This document shows positions 21,704 through 33,166 of a DNA stretch of 64,000 nt, one piece after another. Below the pieces are notes generated by a model. That model was not told the origin of the DNA, ran no database searches, and saw only the letters and a list, made by a program, of their open reading frames with translations. The stretch is from Collybia mongolica (Eukaryota > Basidiomycota > Agaricomycetes > Agaricales > Clitocybaceae). Position 1 is the first letter of the stretch; each line of letters opens with the position of its first letter. The position numbers and the translations under genes are program-made. The stretch is from assembly GCA_013420905.1 (NCBI GenBank), contig JAAXNY010000001.1, forward strand, positions 7,874,001 through 7,938,000. Reading direction: 5' to 3'.

Positions 21704-22723
21704 CTAATACTTTGTATGACCACCTTTTGCCTTTATAACTGCTTGTATCCGCCTGGGCATACTTTCTATCAGGTTTTGGCATACCTCTGGTGGAATTTCA
21801 CCCCACTCTTCAGCCAATCTATCCCACAACTCATGTACTCCTTTGGGTGGTGTCGGATATTCTTTAAGACGGCGCTTGAGATGTTCCCAAAGGTGTTCTA
21901 TTGGATCCATGTCAGGGGATTGGGCAGGCCAGCCAAGGACTTGAATGTTGTTGTCTTCAAACCACTGTGTGGCCAGTCCAGATGTGTGTTTGGGGTCGTT
22001 ATCTTGCTGAAAGTAGCGCTCGCCATCCACCATTTCCAACTTCTCAAAACTTTCCTGAACTCCACTCTCCAAAATTTCACAGTATTGAACCTTGTCCATG
22101 TTCCCCTGCACCTCTATGAGCTTTCCCACTCCATTCCACCTCATACAACCCCATACCATGAGGTTTCCTCCTCCTCCATGTTTGACAGTAGGTGATGTTG
22201 TTCTATCAGATGGTGGTTCTCCCCTTTGTTTCCAGACATAAACCTTTCCATCTGACCCAATCCTATTGATTTTGGTCTCATCTGTCCATAGAACCCTTTT
22301 CCAGTCCTCCACAGTCCAGCTTTCATGATATTTTGCAAACTGGAGACGCCGGATGTGATGGGCTCGTTTGAGAAGAGGAGCTTTCCTCTTTGTAGCAGCA
22401 TAAAATTGATTTTCCTTGAGTGCATTTCTGACTGTCTGGGGTGTGACAGGATTGGGGATGATGCCATTGATGAATTGGGTAGCCTGAACTGCATTATCAA
22501 GCTTCCCTGACTTGATTTGACGAATAATTGACTGTTTGTCACGAACAGACAGCTTGGAGGGGCGGCCACCAAGGTTGTTTTCTTTGTTTCCATCCACATC
22601 TTTGCTGATCCTACTGATGGTACCCTTCCCTAGACCAGTTTTCTCCTTGATTTGACGCTGAGAATAGCCCTCATTGAGGAGAGAAACAACAGTATTGTGC
22701 TGAGCAGTAGAAATGGCTTTCAT
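21704..22723 (-). CDS. Tc1/mariner DD34E transposase, copy 1
   Basis: This intact 339-residue transposase cuts and pastes the element. The N-terminal half has two helix-turn-helix units (SQRQIKEKTGLGKGTISRIS and a second near residues 60-105) joined by a GGRP hinge motif. The catalytic core has D148 in LWTDETKINR, D241 in FQQDNDPKH and E276 in PIEHLWE, with 34 residues between the last two. Length is typical of Tc1. It differs from copy 2 (59061-60080) at about five positions; here residue 273, next to the catalytic motif, is Asp, whereas copy 2 has the Asn more common in the family. There is no intron. The ATG at 22723 opens the frame. Confidence 0.95.
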   Translation of the reverse strand: MKAISTAQHNTVVSLLNEGYSQRQIKEKTGLGKGTISRISKDVDGNKENNLGGRPSKLSVRDKQSIIRQIKSGKLDNAVQATQFINGIIPNPVTPQTVRNALKENQFYAATKRKAPLLKRAHHIRRLQFAKYHESWTVEDWKRVLWTDETKINRIGSDGKVYVWKQRGEPPSDRTTSPTVKHGGGGNLMVWGCMRWNGVGKLIEVQGNMDKVQYCEILESGVQESFEKLEMVDGERYFQQDNDPKHTSGLATQWFEDNNIQVLGWPAQSPDMDPIEHLWEHLKRRLKEYPTPPKGVHELWDRLAEEWGEIPPEVCQNLIESMPRRIQAVIKAKGGHTKY

Positions 22724-22874
22724 GATGGTGGTAAGAGGTCAAGAAGATGATTGAACCAATTCCAACATGTCAAATTGATACAAATAAAGTCACATGACAT
22801 TGTTTATTCTTCCCACAGTCCATAATGTTCTTGCATTGGATCATAAATGCCAGAATAATGGAAAATAAGATAAG

Positions 22875-23084
22875 GGTCAAAAAACTGCCCCAATAAGTAA
22901 CCATTTTGTTTGGCTTATAGCTTAATGGATATTGATCCAAATCACATGATCCAGGGTCCATTGGAAAGCCACGATGTCATAGTATCTTACATAATTACCC
23001 CAGGTCCCCTGCTTATGTCAGCACTTCATACCATATTGATCTTTCAAAAATGTACAAACATTGGGGCAGTTTTTTGAGCCACTG
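22875..23084 (-). repeat. Right terminal inverted repeat, Tc1 copy 1
   Basis: Inverted partner of 21477-21688, ending GAGCCACTG before the TA at 23085. It has the same outer and inverted inner 18-nt cores. Confidence 0.9.
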
Positions 23085-25818
23085 TAAGTCGGCATACAGC
23101 GGCACTTTCAGAAGCTCCGCCACTTTGTTCTGCTCATGGTTTTGCCATTTCACACGTTCCCCAATGAATCCTGCCTCTTTCTGCGAGGACCGAATGTCGG
23201 CACCCACCTGCAAATCCACCAAAAGAATGTGAGCATCAAATATGTGGTGAGTTTCAGTTCTGATATCCTTACCTTTGCCATTTTCTCAAGCCTTGGCAGC
23301 TTCAAATGGTTTCGGAGTCGTGTTTTTTTTATCTTGAGATCAGAGAAACTACGCTCGAGCCCAGCTTGATTTACAGACATACTGAGCAGTAAGGTTGTGA
23401 AGTCAGCGAGTTCATGGGTGGATGGAGTTGTCAAGAATGCTTTCCACATCGCAAGAGGATTTTCTCCCTATGCTAATATATGAGTTTTACTGTCCTGTGA
23501 TGCAATAACGACGCACATGAACACTCTGAAAGCTCAACTTATTTTTTTCCCAGTCCTCAAACACACCCTTAGAGCTGAGATAGCTCAAAAATGCTTCGGA
23601 GAGCTCCCTCTCCTTCTGGGCCTTCATAGTTACATATTCCTCTTGTTCATCTTCAGTGCGAGGAACCTTTGGAGGCCGAGAACAAATGCGGCGGTAGGTC
23701 TAGATATTACAACCATTAGTAACCGTAGCATAGCATTAAAATACAACTCATCTTACCTCGAGGAGAACGGTATTCAGCATAAACGGACTAATCGCAGCTT
23801 TATCGCCAAATCGCGAAATACCCTCAAAGGGGTTGAGCACAAGCACTAAGACAAACATTGGTTGGTCCAAAGCTTTCCAACGCTTCTCAATTCGCTTTGT
23901 CATGCCAGCTGCGATGGATTGCTTTGGGTGCTTCTGAAAATATAAAAAAATACCTCCAAATGTCAGAAGGGCCTGGTCTGGATGCATCGCATCAGCTTGA
24001 TTCATATTCAGACCAAGACAGATAGGCTCGAGGTCATCCACAACAGACTTGAGTCAGCGCCAAAACCCTCCATCATCGATAAGCTCACAATGAGTAGCCG
24101 CACTTTCCTCAAGCTTCTGCCTTTTCTGATGGTTTTTCTCCGCCCCCACTTGTGCCAAAATTATGTCTTGCTTGCGTGAGATCACTGCCCGTCGCATGGA
24201 ATCCTTCAAGTCAAATAAACAGTCAAATGCAATAAAGTGCATTGTCCAGCAAGTCATATTCGCGACCAGGAAGGCGAGAATCTTGCCAGGTGGAATCAAT
24301 ATTTCAGCTTGAGTCTCATTGAAGATCGAACAGACTCTCCCATGAGTGAGGACCCAGCCAATGAGGTCCGTGGCCTCTTCAGCTGTCTGTGCTGCCTCCT
24401 CGTTCTCAGTAAAGTACTCTCCGAGAATGAGTTGGAACTGGGTATTCATTAATGAGTCAGTGTGAATGAGATACCAAAAGGAGCCGATCGGCCACACCTG
24501 ATGCGCACAACATGGTGGTCCAAACAACCATGGTTGCTTAATCACAAGATCCTTCCTTCCTCTCTGGCTGCCGCCATCATTATCGCAGCAGAATGCAACA
24601 ACAATTACCCCATACTCATCCTCAACCTTATCAATCATACCCTCAAATGCATTGCACATCGACTCGCCATCCTTTTTGTGTGACGTAGCCAAGATAAGGT
24701 CGACAAGATAGGTTTGTATGAACGAAAGGTAAGCTTTGATGGATAGTTTTTGAGGCATGGACTTACCTTTCCACCAACAGATATGTTGACACCATTCACA
24801 GAGTCCCTCGATTCATCCTTCCACCCGTCCGATGCTAGAACAGCATACTCACCTCGCAACGCCACCTTCAGCCGTTTCATGACCTCCGCATCTGCATTTT
24901 CAAGCAGCTGGCCAGAAATTTGCTGGCGTGAGGGCATAACGCTACCTGCAGTCAATCGGAAGAGCATGAAAAGCAAGATCACTTCAGGATCCTCGACCCA
25001 TCGAAAGGGGAGGTTGGCAGAAATGGTCACGCAAAGGAACTGCTCTTGGACAATGGCCAATTGCTCTTCGGTGAATGGGACTTGGATCCCTCGGAAGACC
25101 TTGAGCCGAGACTGCTTCAGGGTTGCCTCGACATTGGTGAGTAGTCTCCTCTTCACTTGTTTCTTCTCTCCATCATTCTCACTGTCACTGCCCCCCTCTC
25201 TCTCTCGCTTCTTCTTCCCCTTTTTCTCCACTCTCGCTGTCTTCCGTGCTTCCTCAGATGCATTTGGGCATGGGTTATTGCCATTTTTACCCAGAATATG
25301 TGCAATCATCGAATCTTTGACCCCAAGTACGCCGCCAACATCTGCTTTACATGCTGTTACATGGAAATTACAATCCAAACTCCCCAAAGATAGAGTGTGA
25401 GTGATCCTGACCTGCAATGACCCATGATTCTGATGATATCGTAGGGTTTCCATCCTCGTCAAGTTCTACAACTTCTCCAGGAGGACGTTTGCTTTCAATA
25501 CAACCGCGACAATGTGCTCGGAGGTGTGATCCATTTTGTTTTTCACCGGCTAGGAAGTAGTTCCAGAGAATCCCTTTTGTAGGTGGCATCACTGGGGGGT
25601 CAAGGAATGTGTTGTACAAAATTTGTTACTAGTATTTTTCCGTCTACTCATCTCTAACCTGAAGCTCATGCTAGTGGTCGTCCAGTCATCTATTTTGACT
25701 CATCCATCTTAAGGCTTAATTAAGGCTTAGTGACGTTGTCGGCTGATACTAACCCTTAGTCTTAGAATGTATTTAGGCCTTAAAATCGGTTAACCCTTAG
25801 AACTTAACTACAACACTG

Positions 25819-25826
25819 GTGTAAAT
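25819..25826. repeat. hAT target-site duplication, right copy
   Basis: GTGTAAAT, identical to 20951-20958. Confidence 0.93.
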
Positions 25827-25854
25827 GCAAAGGAATATGTGGGTTCTGTCCCTG

Positions 25855-26109
25855 TCACATTCTAGGCACACGCTGACTGAGTTTTGATCTAATCGAGTTC
25901 AACTCATGTGCATATCCTATCCGGGCTTCCTCAGCACAGACGGAATAAGTTTCACAGCAGCTACCTAGAGTCGGCACGTCCGCAAGTTTAATCCGGGAGC
26001 CGAACAGCCACTCGGTCTCGACTCTCGACGGATCAAATATGGACCTCGAATCGCACAAATCTTCACGTAATGCCTCGCGGGCAGGGAGGCTGGAACTGGA
26101 ATCCGACAT
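25855..26109 (-). CDS. Small unknown protein (84 aa)
   Basis: A complete frame starts MSDSSSSLPAREALRED and ends RVPRM and stop. It contains SRVETEWLFGSRIKLADV, two adjacent Cys (GSCCETYSV) and a helical C-terminus. Composition looks like real coding sequence, and its start faces the F-box gene 19 bp away, so the two could share a promoter. I do not recognise the family. The hAT element begins 29 bp beyond the stop codon. Upstream exons are possible. Confidence 0.4.
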   Translation of the reverse strand: MSDSSSSLPAREALREDLCDSRSIFDPSRVETEWLFGSRIKLADVPTLGSCCETYSVCAEEARIGYAHELNSIRSKLSQRVPRM

Positions 26110-26127
26110 ATCTCAGTCTGCCACATT

Positions 26128-27443
26128 ATGATGGATCCCCACAATAAAATCTCTGACAAATTCCTCAAGCACCTTCCCACTTTCCCTCTAGTTTCGAACA
26201 TGACACTTGCTCGAGGCCGTGGCATCGGGCATGCGATCAGCTTTCCACAGGAGTTAGTTGATCTCGTCGTAGATTTCCTACATGAGGACGCATCTAGCCT
26301 GGAGGCGTGCGCTATCGTTTGCAAGGAATGGACGCACAGAAGTCGAATCCATCTGCTTCACGCCATAACTTTCGACCTCACACCTTCAACTCTCATCACT
26401 CGACAGTTCCTGGATGACACAATGAAAAATAAATTCTCATTATTACAACAAATTCTCGTGAGCTCTCCCAGCCTCAAGCAACATATTCGCTCCGTTGAGA
26501 TACGGAATCTCCAATGGCGCAACGAAAAAGGGGAGGACGCATTTGAGGTACTTGCCAGTATCCTAACATCACTTCGCTATGTCGAGTGCCTTTCTCTACA
26601 CAACATGCGTTGGTATAACTGCACAGAGCCACTGAAAGGCGCCATCTCCCATCTCCTACAACTGCCCACAATCGAACATGTCGAGCTCCGAGCATTCGCT
26701 GTTCGAGAGCGATTATCTTTGATGCGTTTATTAACCTATCCCACGAACCTGAAATCCCTCCACTTGAGACGCATCGAGTGCCGGGATTACCATAGGGGCG
26801 ATGAAACAATGGACGAACAGAAGGTACTTGTCGTTCGTCAACTAAGAGCATTTTACATCGACGCCACCCATTGTTCTTGCCTCTTTGATTGGATTTTGGC
26901 ACCGAATTCATCTTTCAATCTTGGTAGCCTCACCACTCTTCATATATCAGATGGATGTCGTCCGAATTTTGCTGAGCGACTGCTTCGGCTCGCGGGTCCA
27001 TCCCTTGAACATCTTGAACTCGGTATGGGATATATGTTTGGTGAGCCAAATGCTCGGATCCTAGAATCCATACTTGTTACTAACTTCCCCCGGCTGCAGA
27101 CTCCCACCTGTTAAACATTCATTTAAGCGATATTCCCCACCTACAGTCACTTGAGCTGGTTGCCGAGAGCTCAATCTCTCTTATTCAGAAGTTATTCAGT
27201 AGCTTGGACCAGCCCCATCCATTGCAGCAAATATGTGTAACTGGTGCAACCCCAAACTCTGGAGTCTGTAACTGGGGTGTCCTTAATTCTCACTTCGCAC
27301 AGCCAGCGCTGAATCAGCTGAGCCGAGTGGAATTCCAAATCGTCGAGAAGGACTGGGATGACGACGACCTGGAGATGTTGTACGATCAGTTTCCAACTTT
27401 GGAAAAGAGAGATATTCTTCGTGTTCGTGAGATGGGAAAATAA
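26128..27443 (+). pseudogene. F-box protein with one frameshift
   Basis: The first 329 codons (26128-27114) start MMDPHNKISDKF and have an F-box at about residues 39-80 (FPQELVDLVVDFLHEDASSL...CAIVCKEW), followed by leucine-rich-like segments. F-box proteins link substrates to Skp1-cullin ubiquitin ligases; agaricomycete genomes carry many of this kind. After NFPRLQ the frame stops at TAA, but coding sequence clearly continues in another frame (LLNIHLSDIPHLQSLELV ... VEFQIVEKDWDDDD) to TAA at 27441-27443. No GT-AG intron bridges the two frames near 27100, so I infer a one- or two-base indel, either real or a sequencing error. Without it the protein would have about 438 residues. Confidence 0.72.
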
Positions 27444-28210
27444 AGCATGTATATGAATTGTAATATAAGCGTTTTTGTTACTCCTGAGTCGTATATTTAA
27501 TCGATGCTGGCATTTGGGGTGTTAGCTGGACACGTGATTAACGCGTCTTATTGGACTCACATGATTTCTCAAAATGTGATCATGATATGATTCACATTTT
27601 GACTTGGAATTTTCGATGCCTCTTGTCTCTTACCATCATGTATCCCCCTCCATAGTCTTCCACCTATCTAATTCCCTTTTTAACTATTGTCTCCTCTAAG
27701 CGCCGTAAATGACCGAGCCCTTCTGATATCAGAGTGCTAGCAAGGGGCCACACAAAGGCACAATCGATCGCAAACTACATAACTGCTGATCATTTACTCA
27801 GTGAGTAGTGTTTGATTCGAGAGTATACATTCAACGGTCACCCTCAACGTGCCCATGACGCTGAGAATCAACACTGGTTATATCCTATCTTAACTGATCT
27901 CACGCGTATTTTGACTCACAGGGAATCCCATATAATATTAAGAAGGAATCCCCACTACCCACAGTATCTGCTCTCAGTCACCTCAAAATGCACGTCGTCC
28001 CCCGTACCCATCGTCTCCAACACCTATATCTCGGAGGTAATAACGCACGTGTTCATGCGGCAAACCCCGTCTCTAGACGTTTCCACCAACAATGAGAATT
28101 TCCTCGCCATGATCGGATGACCATATGAACACGGGACAGCAATTGAGGGGAGCCCGTCGTCGTCTCATCCACTGTCGGGCTATTGTTTGTCCCACGCTTG
28201 GAACTTTATA
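27444..28210. other. Intergenic DNA, nothing recognised
   Basis: Spacer between the F-box gene and the next plus-strand gene, presumably holding the promoter of the latter. A 102-codon frame inside it has no recognisable motif. Confidence 0.5.
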
Positions 28211-29066
28211 ATGTCGACCACACTACCTTCACCAGAAATGCCAGTTTCAGATCTCGTTGATCCTTCGGAGAATATGGGGTTGGAGCAATCGCCACACGAT
28301 GATACTGAGGAAGGCACCAAAGTGGGCAACAACGTCATCGTTGCGTATCAAGAACCTACCACCTCCGGACCACCGAATGACCAGGTATACCTTCTCCCAC
28401 ATGTTCACCCACAATCCATCCACTGACAATCGCCAGCCTGTTGAACCCACATCCCGACATTCATTATTACAGATGCCAAGCCCTTTGAGCCTTACAGATT
28501 TGACATTACATTCCCCTTCCTCTCAGATCATTGGGACACCATTCGCCACGAACTCCACCCGGTTTGAATACCCATTCCCTGTGGGCTCTACGACGACAGA
28601 ACCCAATCAAACAATTTCCTCAACGCCATCACCACCATTCCCATCTCTTGGGACTGGATCGACATTTCCAGGAACGTCCTCTTCGTCTTCGCCGTCTCAG
28701 TCGCTCGCCACGACACCACCATCACTCTCCCAATTCGCCACTGCCTTCCCGCTAGAACTCCCCAACTACTCTCCAACTCACCCCAAAATGCGAACAGGGA
28801 ACCCTCCCGTTCCCCCTGGTTTAGTTAAGAAACGTGGACGTTGGAGTTTTGGATTGTTACGCCGGCGAAGTACCAATGGCAGCAGTGGGAGCCCCACAAG
28901 CCCTAGCGGTTCTCGGAGTCCCGGACCATCTCTATCACCTGGTACTCCGATCGACATCGTGATGGATCATGCCGTTCGCCGAGATTCAATTCCCCAGATT
29001 GGCACCATCTCTTCAACACCATCACAACGCGATGGACAAAACCCCCAACATTCACCAACGCTATAG
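28211..29066 (+). CDS. Ser/Pro-rich disordered protein (267 aa)
   Basis: Exon 1 (28211-28384, MSTTLPSPEMPVSDLVDP) and exon 2 (28437-29066) join in phase 0 across a 52-nt intron. The product is dominated by Ser, Pro and Thr, with long stretches such as STFPGTSSSSSPSQS. A single basic patch, KKRGRWSFGLLRRRS, sits near residue 190 and could be a phosphorylation or binding motif. It ends NPQHSPTL. There is no domain I can name and no signal peptide. It is likely a real gene because the splice and the continuous frame agree. Confidence 0.55.
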
Positions 29067-30529
29067 ACGCGTCCATTGCAGCCTCAGATTCAATATCCCT
29101 TATAACATAACACCGGGCACATATACGCAATTCCTTTTTTATACATATACAGTAGGGTATCGTGGGTTTCCTCTCAGTCTCAGGTGTTTATTCGTCGTAT
29201 TTCATCATCCACATCTGCCATTTACAGTTTTCATACTTTCCCACACCACATCGGCGTCATGCAGGTATATACACGCGCTTGCATACATCTATCTCATGAT
29301 GTATTATATTTTGGGTTATATCTTTCTTTAGGGTTTTTTGGGGCTCTGGATAATTCCAATAGTGATCATGTAACACGACCAAATAGCTCAATGCCATATA
29401 TATCTAAATAGCGCAATACATATATCTCCAAGGGTCAACGTTAACGACTGTCCGACAAGAGCAGAGTTAAGTTCAAGGGAATGCAGACGTAGTGAGTTGT
29501 GTAGGAAATATTCTTATCTGTAAGACTACGTTCGATTTCGCGCTTTTGACACATGTAAGGGTGTCATTACAAAGCATAGATTTTGTGCAGAATGACCAAA
29601 TTTAATTCCTGTTCATGTTTTCATCCCTTGGGCAACCGGAGCCACCGCAATTAGCTTCGTACTAGTAGATATTTTTCCTTCATCCACTTCCTTCAACTAG
29701 ATCACGAACTGGGAGTGCTCCTTTTATTTTAGACTTTCTAGAATGTGTTCGGATCATGGACCGATAGAATTTTTTTTTGCTGTGGTTCGCCCGAATACCC
29801 CGTGATAAAATCTGCACGGGGAGGCGATCGCTCCCCAAACCTCAGGTTTGGTTAGCATCCGAGTCAACGAATTTCATAACCGCAAAACTTCGCTTTCTGG
29901 AATAACAGATGGTGAATCTCTTCAACGTTCAACGTTCAACATTGAGCAATTGATTATAAGTTTTCGTCGAGAGTGATGCTTATCCTTCACCTCCAGGGAG
30001 AGGTCAGGAATTACGAGAAATCTCGAAAGCACCGGACTTCAACGCGAGCAGTGGCGACAATGCCGTTAATACCTCCGTGGCAGGTATGACTTGGGGTTAA
30101 GCATTCCATGCCTTTAAGGTACGTTCGTAGCGAAATGAGGTCAGGTGGACTCGACCGTCGTACTGCTACCGAAGATTTTGCAGGTATGTACATACTTGTT
30201 GCTGGTCACATGAGATAGCTTGGGGAGTTTCGGGAGGGGGACGTTACATATACTGTAACAGACTCCGCGGAGTCAAACCAGAAGAACGACGAGTGCATAA
30301 CCTTGTCGACCGCGTCAATCCCGGTGGCAGCGTTAACTATATATGTGCGGTCCGATAATTGACGGCGTGCTGGATCTGTAACATAATTATGTCATGTAGT
30401 CCTTAGAAAGTCGTTCTTTGAAGAAAAGATTTAGGGTTGATTTCGTGATGCCTTAAGATTCATCCTACATAGATATGTACACCAGTTTTCAATGAACTTC
30501 CATACGGAAGCAACAGATCGGCGCCAATT
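29067..30529. other. Intergenic DNA, nothing recognised
   Basis: About 1.5 kb between convergent genes (the plus-strand Ser/Pro-rich gene and the minus-strand 751-aa gene). It presumably contains both 3' ends. I find no coding block, tRNA or repeat beyond a short CAACGTT reiteration near 29921-29940. Confidence 0.5.
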
Positions 30530-32834
30530 TTATATTGCGTACAGCTCAAGAAGTGAGCCTTCATCCCACAAACCATCTTTTAAAGCTATGGACCTCCGAA
30601 CCGAAACAACATCTTGACTGGATTCGGACACACAAGCGTCAAGCAAAGCAATAATCTCATCCAACCCCTGGGAACGGCGGCCTCTCTTGAGCTCTGTGAC
30701 ATGAGAAGTTTGGCAGGCGGCCGAGGGTCCCTTCTTCTCGCTTGACAAGACTCGTGTCGCTGGTGGAAAACAAATGAGTGCTTCCTTGTGATCTTCAACC
30801 TTACCAAGGCGGTTGATGGGATGCGTGGTGAGAGCATTTAAGTGGAGAGTAGACGTTCTTGTGATGGGCGTAGGAAGGAAAGTGTCAGGTCTGTCCACGA
30901 GCTTCCGATTAGGCCAGGATAGATGGATTTGATCCATTTGAACGCGATGTGCCGAGGGTTCTGTGGTTACCCGTCGCCGTGTGCACCCGATAACAGTGCT
31001 GTATGGCGGTTGAACATCTTCTGGATAGATAGACAGATCATAGATGGTCGTCTCCATTTTAGCAAGCTCCACGTTCGAGGGGGCTAGCAAAGAGTCACGC
31101 GGACAATAATTTCCGTGGGCCTTCTCAGGGGACGAATACATGGTGCTCCTATAGATGTCAAAATCATACAAGTTTTCCGTCACCAGGTCTTTGGGGGATT
31201 CCGGCATGCAATCGAGCTTGTCGCTTGGGTCGGACTTGCACTGTGATTCGAAATACCCACTATTAACGGGACCATCTTGATGTGCGCGCTCTCTCGAAGT
31301 GGGGTCGTATATGGTGATATCCGCGGTAGTAATGCACGTATCGTTGAGGCCTAAGGCGCATGTCACGTCGCTGTCGTTCGTTCCGGTATTGGAGAATTGG
31401 TGGTGGGGGGACGCATCTTCTTTTGCTTCCTCAAGCACCGGGCGGCCTCTTCCCGAAAAGTAATCATTAGTGTAAATTCTGAACAAGTCACTAACTGGGG
31501 GCGGGCCGGGTGAAGAAGCCTTAGAGTCGGGGTGAAGTATTTCAGGCGCAATGTTTGCCCTTGCCCCTGAATCGGGGGTGCTTCCCGCGATACCGTTGTT
31601 CGCTTTTGTAGGGCTTGATGGTGCGCTAGGCACAGTAAGAACTATCTTTGGAGAAGCGCATACTTCTTGGCTCAAGAGTTTACTCGATAGCTTCTCCTTT
31701 CGATACAGGGACGATGTCGACACGCCGTAAAAGGTCGCCCTCACACCAGTCCTTTTGGTTGGTGAAGCCGCAGTACGAAGATCTTCGAAATTGAACTTGC
31801 GCTTGAGTGATGGTGTCCGAGAGTGAAGCCCATCAAGTTGGCGATATAAGCCAAAGTTATCCAGGTCCATAGTGAGAACATTACTAAACGACACACTTGA
31901 TGTAAAAAAGGTATCTGCAGAGATAGCGAACGGGTCAACCTGGTCAATAATCCCTTGAAGGTCCCCAGGAATTCCTTTGGCTAGATCCACAGGCTTCGAG
32001 GAAGACACGCTTCGGATCATGTTTGTCACAGTCGATAATGGCGTCCGCGAGGTGAGAGGGATCGGACTTCGGGAGCTCAGGTTTGGGAGTGAATGAAAGG
32101 GAGAATACTTGCGGGTTGCCTTGATGATCAGCGGGGCACCCTTAAATCCTCGACGCTTCCCGAGGTCTCCAATCTCTGCCTCAAACTTGCGGGCCTTCAA
32201 AAGTCGCTCATCGTAACGTTGTTCGGAGTCAGGCACATTCGAGCCTGGCAGTTCCTCCGGAGATGTGCATGGTGATGTGAGGGGTGTGGAGGTTAGCGAA
32301 TCAAATAGAGAGGGTGTGTAGTATACTGATTGTGTTAGCGAGGTGGGACGCGGCATTGCGTCCTCCGTGACAAATAATGGTGCAAGGTTGACACGCCGTT
32401 CTCGCCTTTTGTCACTCAGGTTCGACGGAGGTTCATCGCCTTTCAATAAATTGGACACACCACAAACATCACGTTCCTCCAGGTGGATAACATTGCGTTG
32501 AGCTCCATTTAACTCGAGGTTGCAACGAGGATATGTTACCAAATTTTTTGGAGGGCTAAGTGGGAGATTTTCAATTTTGGGGTCTGCAATACATAATTAA
32601 CATGAGCGATGAAGGACACTCGTGATTCGTACCTTCAGATTGGGCCCCTGTCGCGGATACACCTTCAGATGCAACATAAAAAGGAACAGGACTCAGGGTT
32701 GCAAGGGGTAGTTCGGCAGGAGGCTGAGCTGGTTCAAGTAGACATGCTAAAAATTGTACACCTCGTACCACCCAAGACGCAAGAAGAAGAACGAGTCGAT
32801 AGAGACCCACTAGAACCTGGGTCGGAGAAGTCAT
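30530..32834 (-). CDS. Unknown 751-aa protein with N-terminal hydrophobic segment
   Basis: Exon 1 (32834-32633) begins MTSPTQVLVGLYRLVLLLAS and is hydrophobic over its first 35 residues, so a membrane anchor or signal sequence is likely. A 49-nt intron leads into exon 2 (32583-30530), a single 684-codon frame. The rest is hydrophilic and Ser/Pro-rich, with several short repeated ideas such as ITIYDPTS, YDFDIYRS and TIYDLSIYP, and LDNFGLYRQL, which look like a recurring hydrophobic/acidic motif. I cannot assign a family. An uninterrupted 2-kb frame in this intron-rich genome supports a real gene. Confidence 0.6.
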
Positions 32835-33166
32835 GTCGAGGACGCCTCGCTTCCTGCCTTGTTAATCTCGGGCTTGTGAAGATTTTGACTAAAAGAGGGT
32901 ATGATCAGGAGTCGAAGTCGTTTTAAGCGCGAGTCTACCTGGAGGCTAACTGCGGCTGACAACGTGAAGTCGTGTTGCTGGCGAAGGATTTCGGTGTTGC
33001 GTGCATCTGGCTCTCGGCTGAAGGGTTTCATACCAGCAAGTATATTTGGGAGGCATTCGAGACTCTTGCATCGGAATATACGAGGAACGTAAGGATGAAT
33101 GTGACCGTTCACATCGACGAGGAATGAGAAATTTGGTAAGGACCCTGACCTGATTATGTCAGTCAT
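32831..33166 (-). CDS. Possible short ORF upstream of the 751-aa gene
   Basis: A 111-codon frame (MTDIIRSGSLPNFSFLVDV) ends in a TGA that overlaps the ATG of the 751-aa gene (ATGA). It could be an upstream exon with its own splice after SLQ, an upstream open frame, or chance. I cannot join it in phase to the downstream gene. Confidence 0.25.
   Translation of the reverse strand: MTDIIRSGSLPNFSFLVDVNGHIHPYVPRIFRCKSLECLPNILAGMKPFSREPDARNTEILRQQHDFTLSAAVSLQVDSRLKRLRLLIIPSFSQNLHKPEINKAGSEASST

Larger units (their letters stand above)
21477..23084 (-). mobile_element. Tc1/mariner DD34E element, copy 1 (complete)
   Basis: The element is 1608 bp with inverted terminal repeats of about 212 bp that begin CAGTGGCTCAAAAAACTGCC. 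It is flanked by TA on both sides (21475-21476 and 23085-23086), the Tc1/mariner target duplication. Each arm carries the same 18-nt core at its outer end and again, in opposite orientation, at its inner end. The transposase frame is intact. The insertion sits inside the transposase gene of the surrounding hAT element, so it is younger than that element. Confidence 0.95.
21088..25589 (-). pseudogene. hAT transposase (BED finger, DUF659, C-terminal dimerisation)
   Basis: Reading from about 25589 (MPPTKGILWNYF), a BED-type finger region is followed by an intron (25411-25354) and a Lys-rich linker. Then comes a DUF659-like block (LASDGWKDESRDSVNGVNIS) and the catalytic RNase H-like region (GVIVVAFCCDNDGGSQRGRK, PCCAHQ). 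The hAT dimerisation segment is VNQAGLERSFSDLKIKKTR near 23330-23400, and the tail is acidic, ending SGDDFDG. Two lesions are clear. A TGA at 24054-24056 sits in an otherwise continuous frame where CGA (Arg) would fit. The Tc1 element at 21477-23084 interrupts the tail; removing it joins VPLYADL to LEDDADTNQDG in frame. The junction near 24740 also needs a non-obvious splice. The gene is inactive as it stands. Confidence 0.87.
20959..25818 (-). mobile_element. hAT DNA transposon, split by a Tc1/mariner insertion
   Basis: Both ends start CAGTGTTGTA (20959 reading in, and the complement ending at 25818). They are flanked by the perfect 8-bp duplication GTGTAAAT (20951-20958 and 25819-25826), diagnostic for the hAT superfamily. 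An 18-bp direct repeat, CTAAGGGGTTATTAACGC, occurs at 20971-20988 and 21045-21062 inside the left end and may be a transposase-binding site. Length is 4860 bp including a 1608-bp Tc1 insertion with its 2-bp duplication, so the original element was about 3.25 kb. The transposase gene is broken by that insertion and by a nonsense codon. Confidence 0.93.

Noticed and set aside
21668..22195. 175-codon frame opposite the Tc1 transposase
   Set aside because: Antisense shadow; the same shadow appears opposite copy 2 at 59589-60116.
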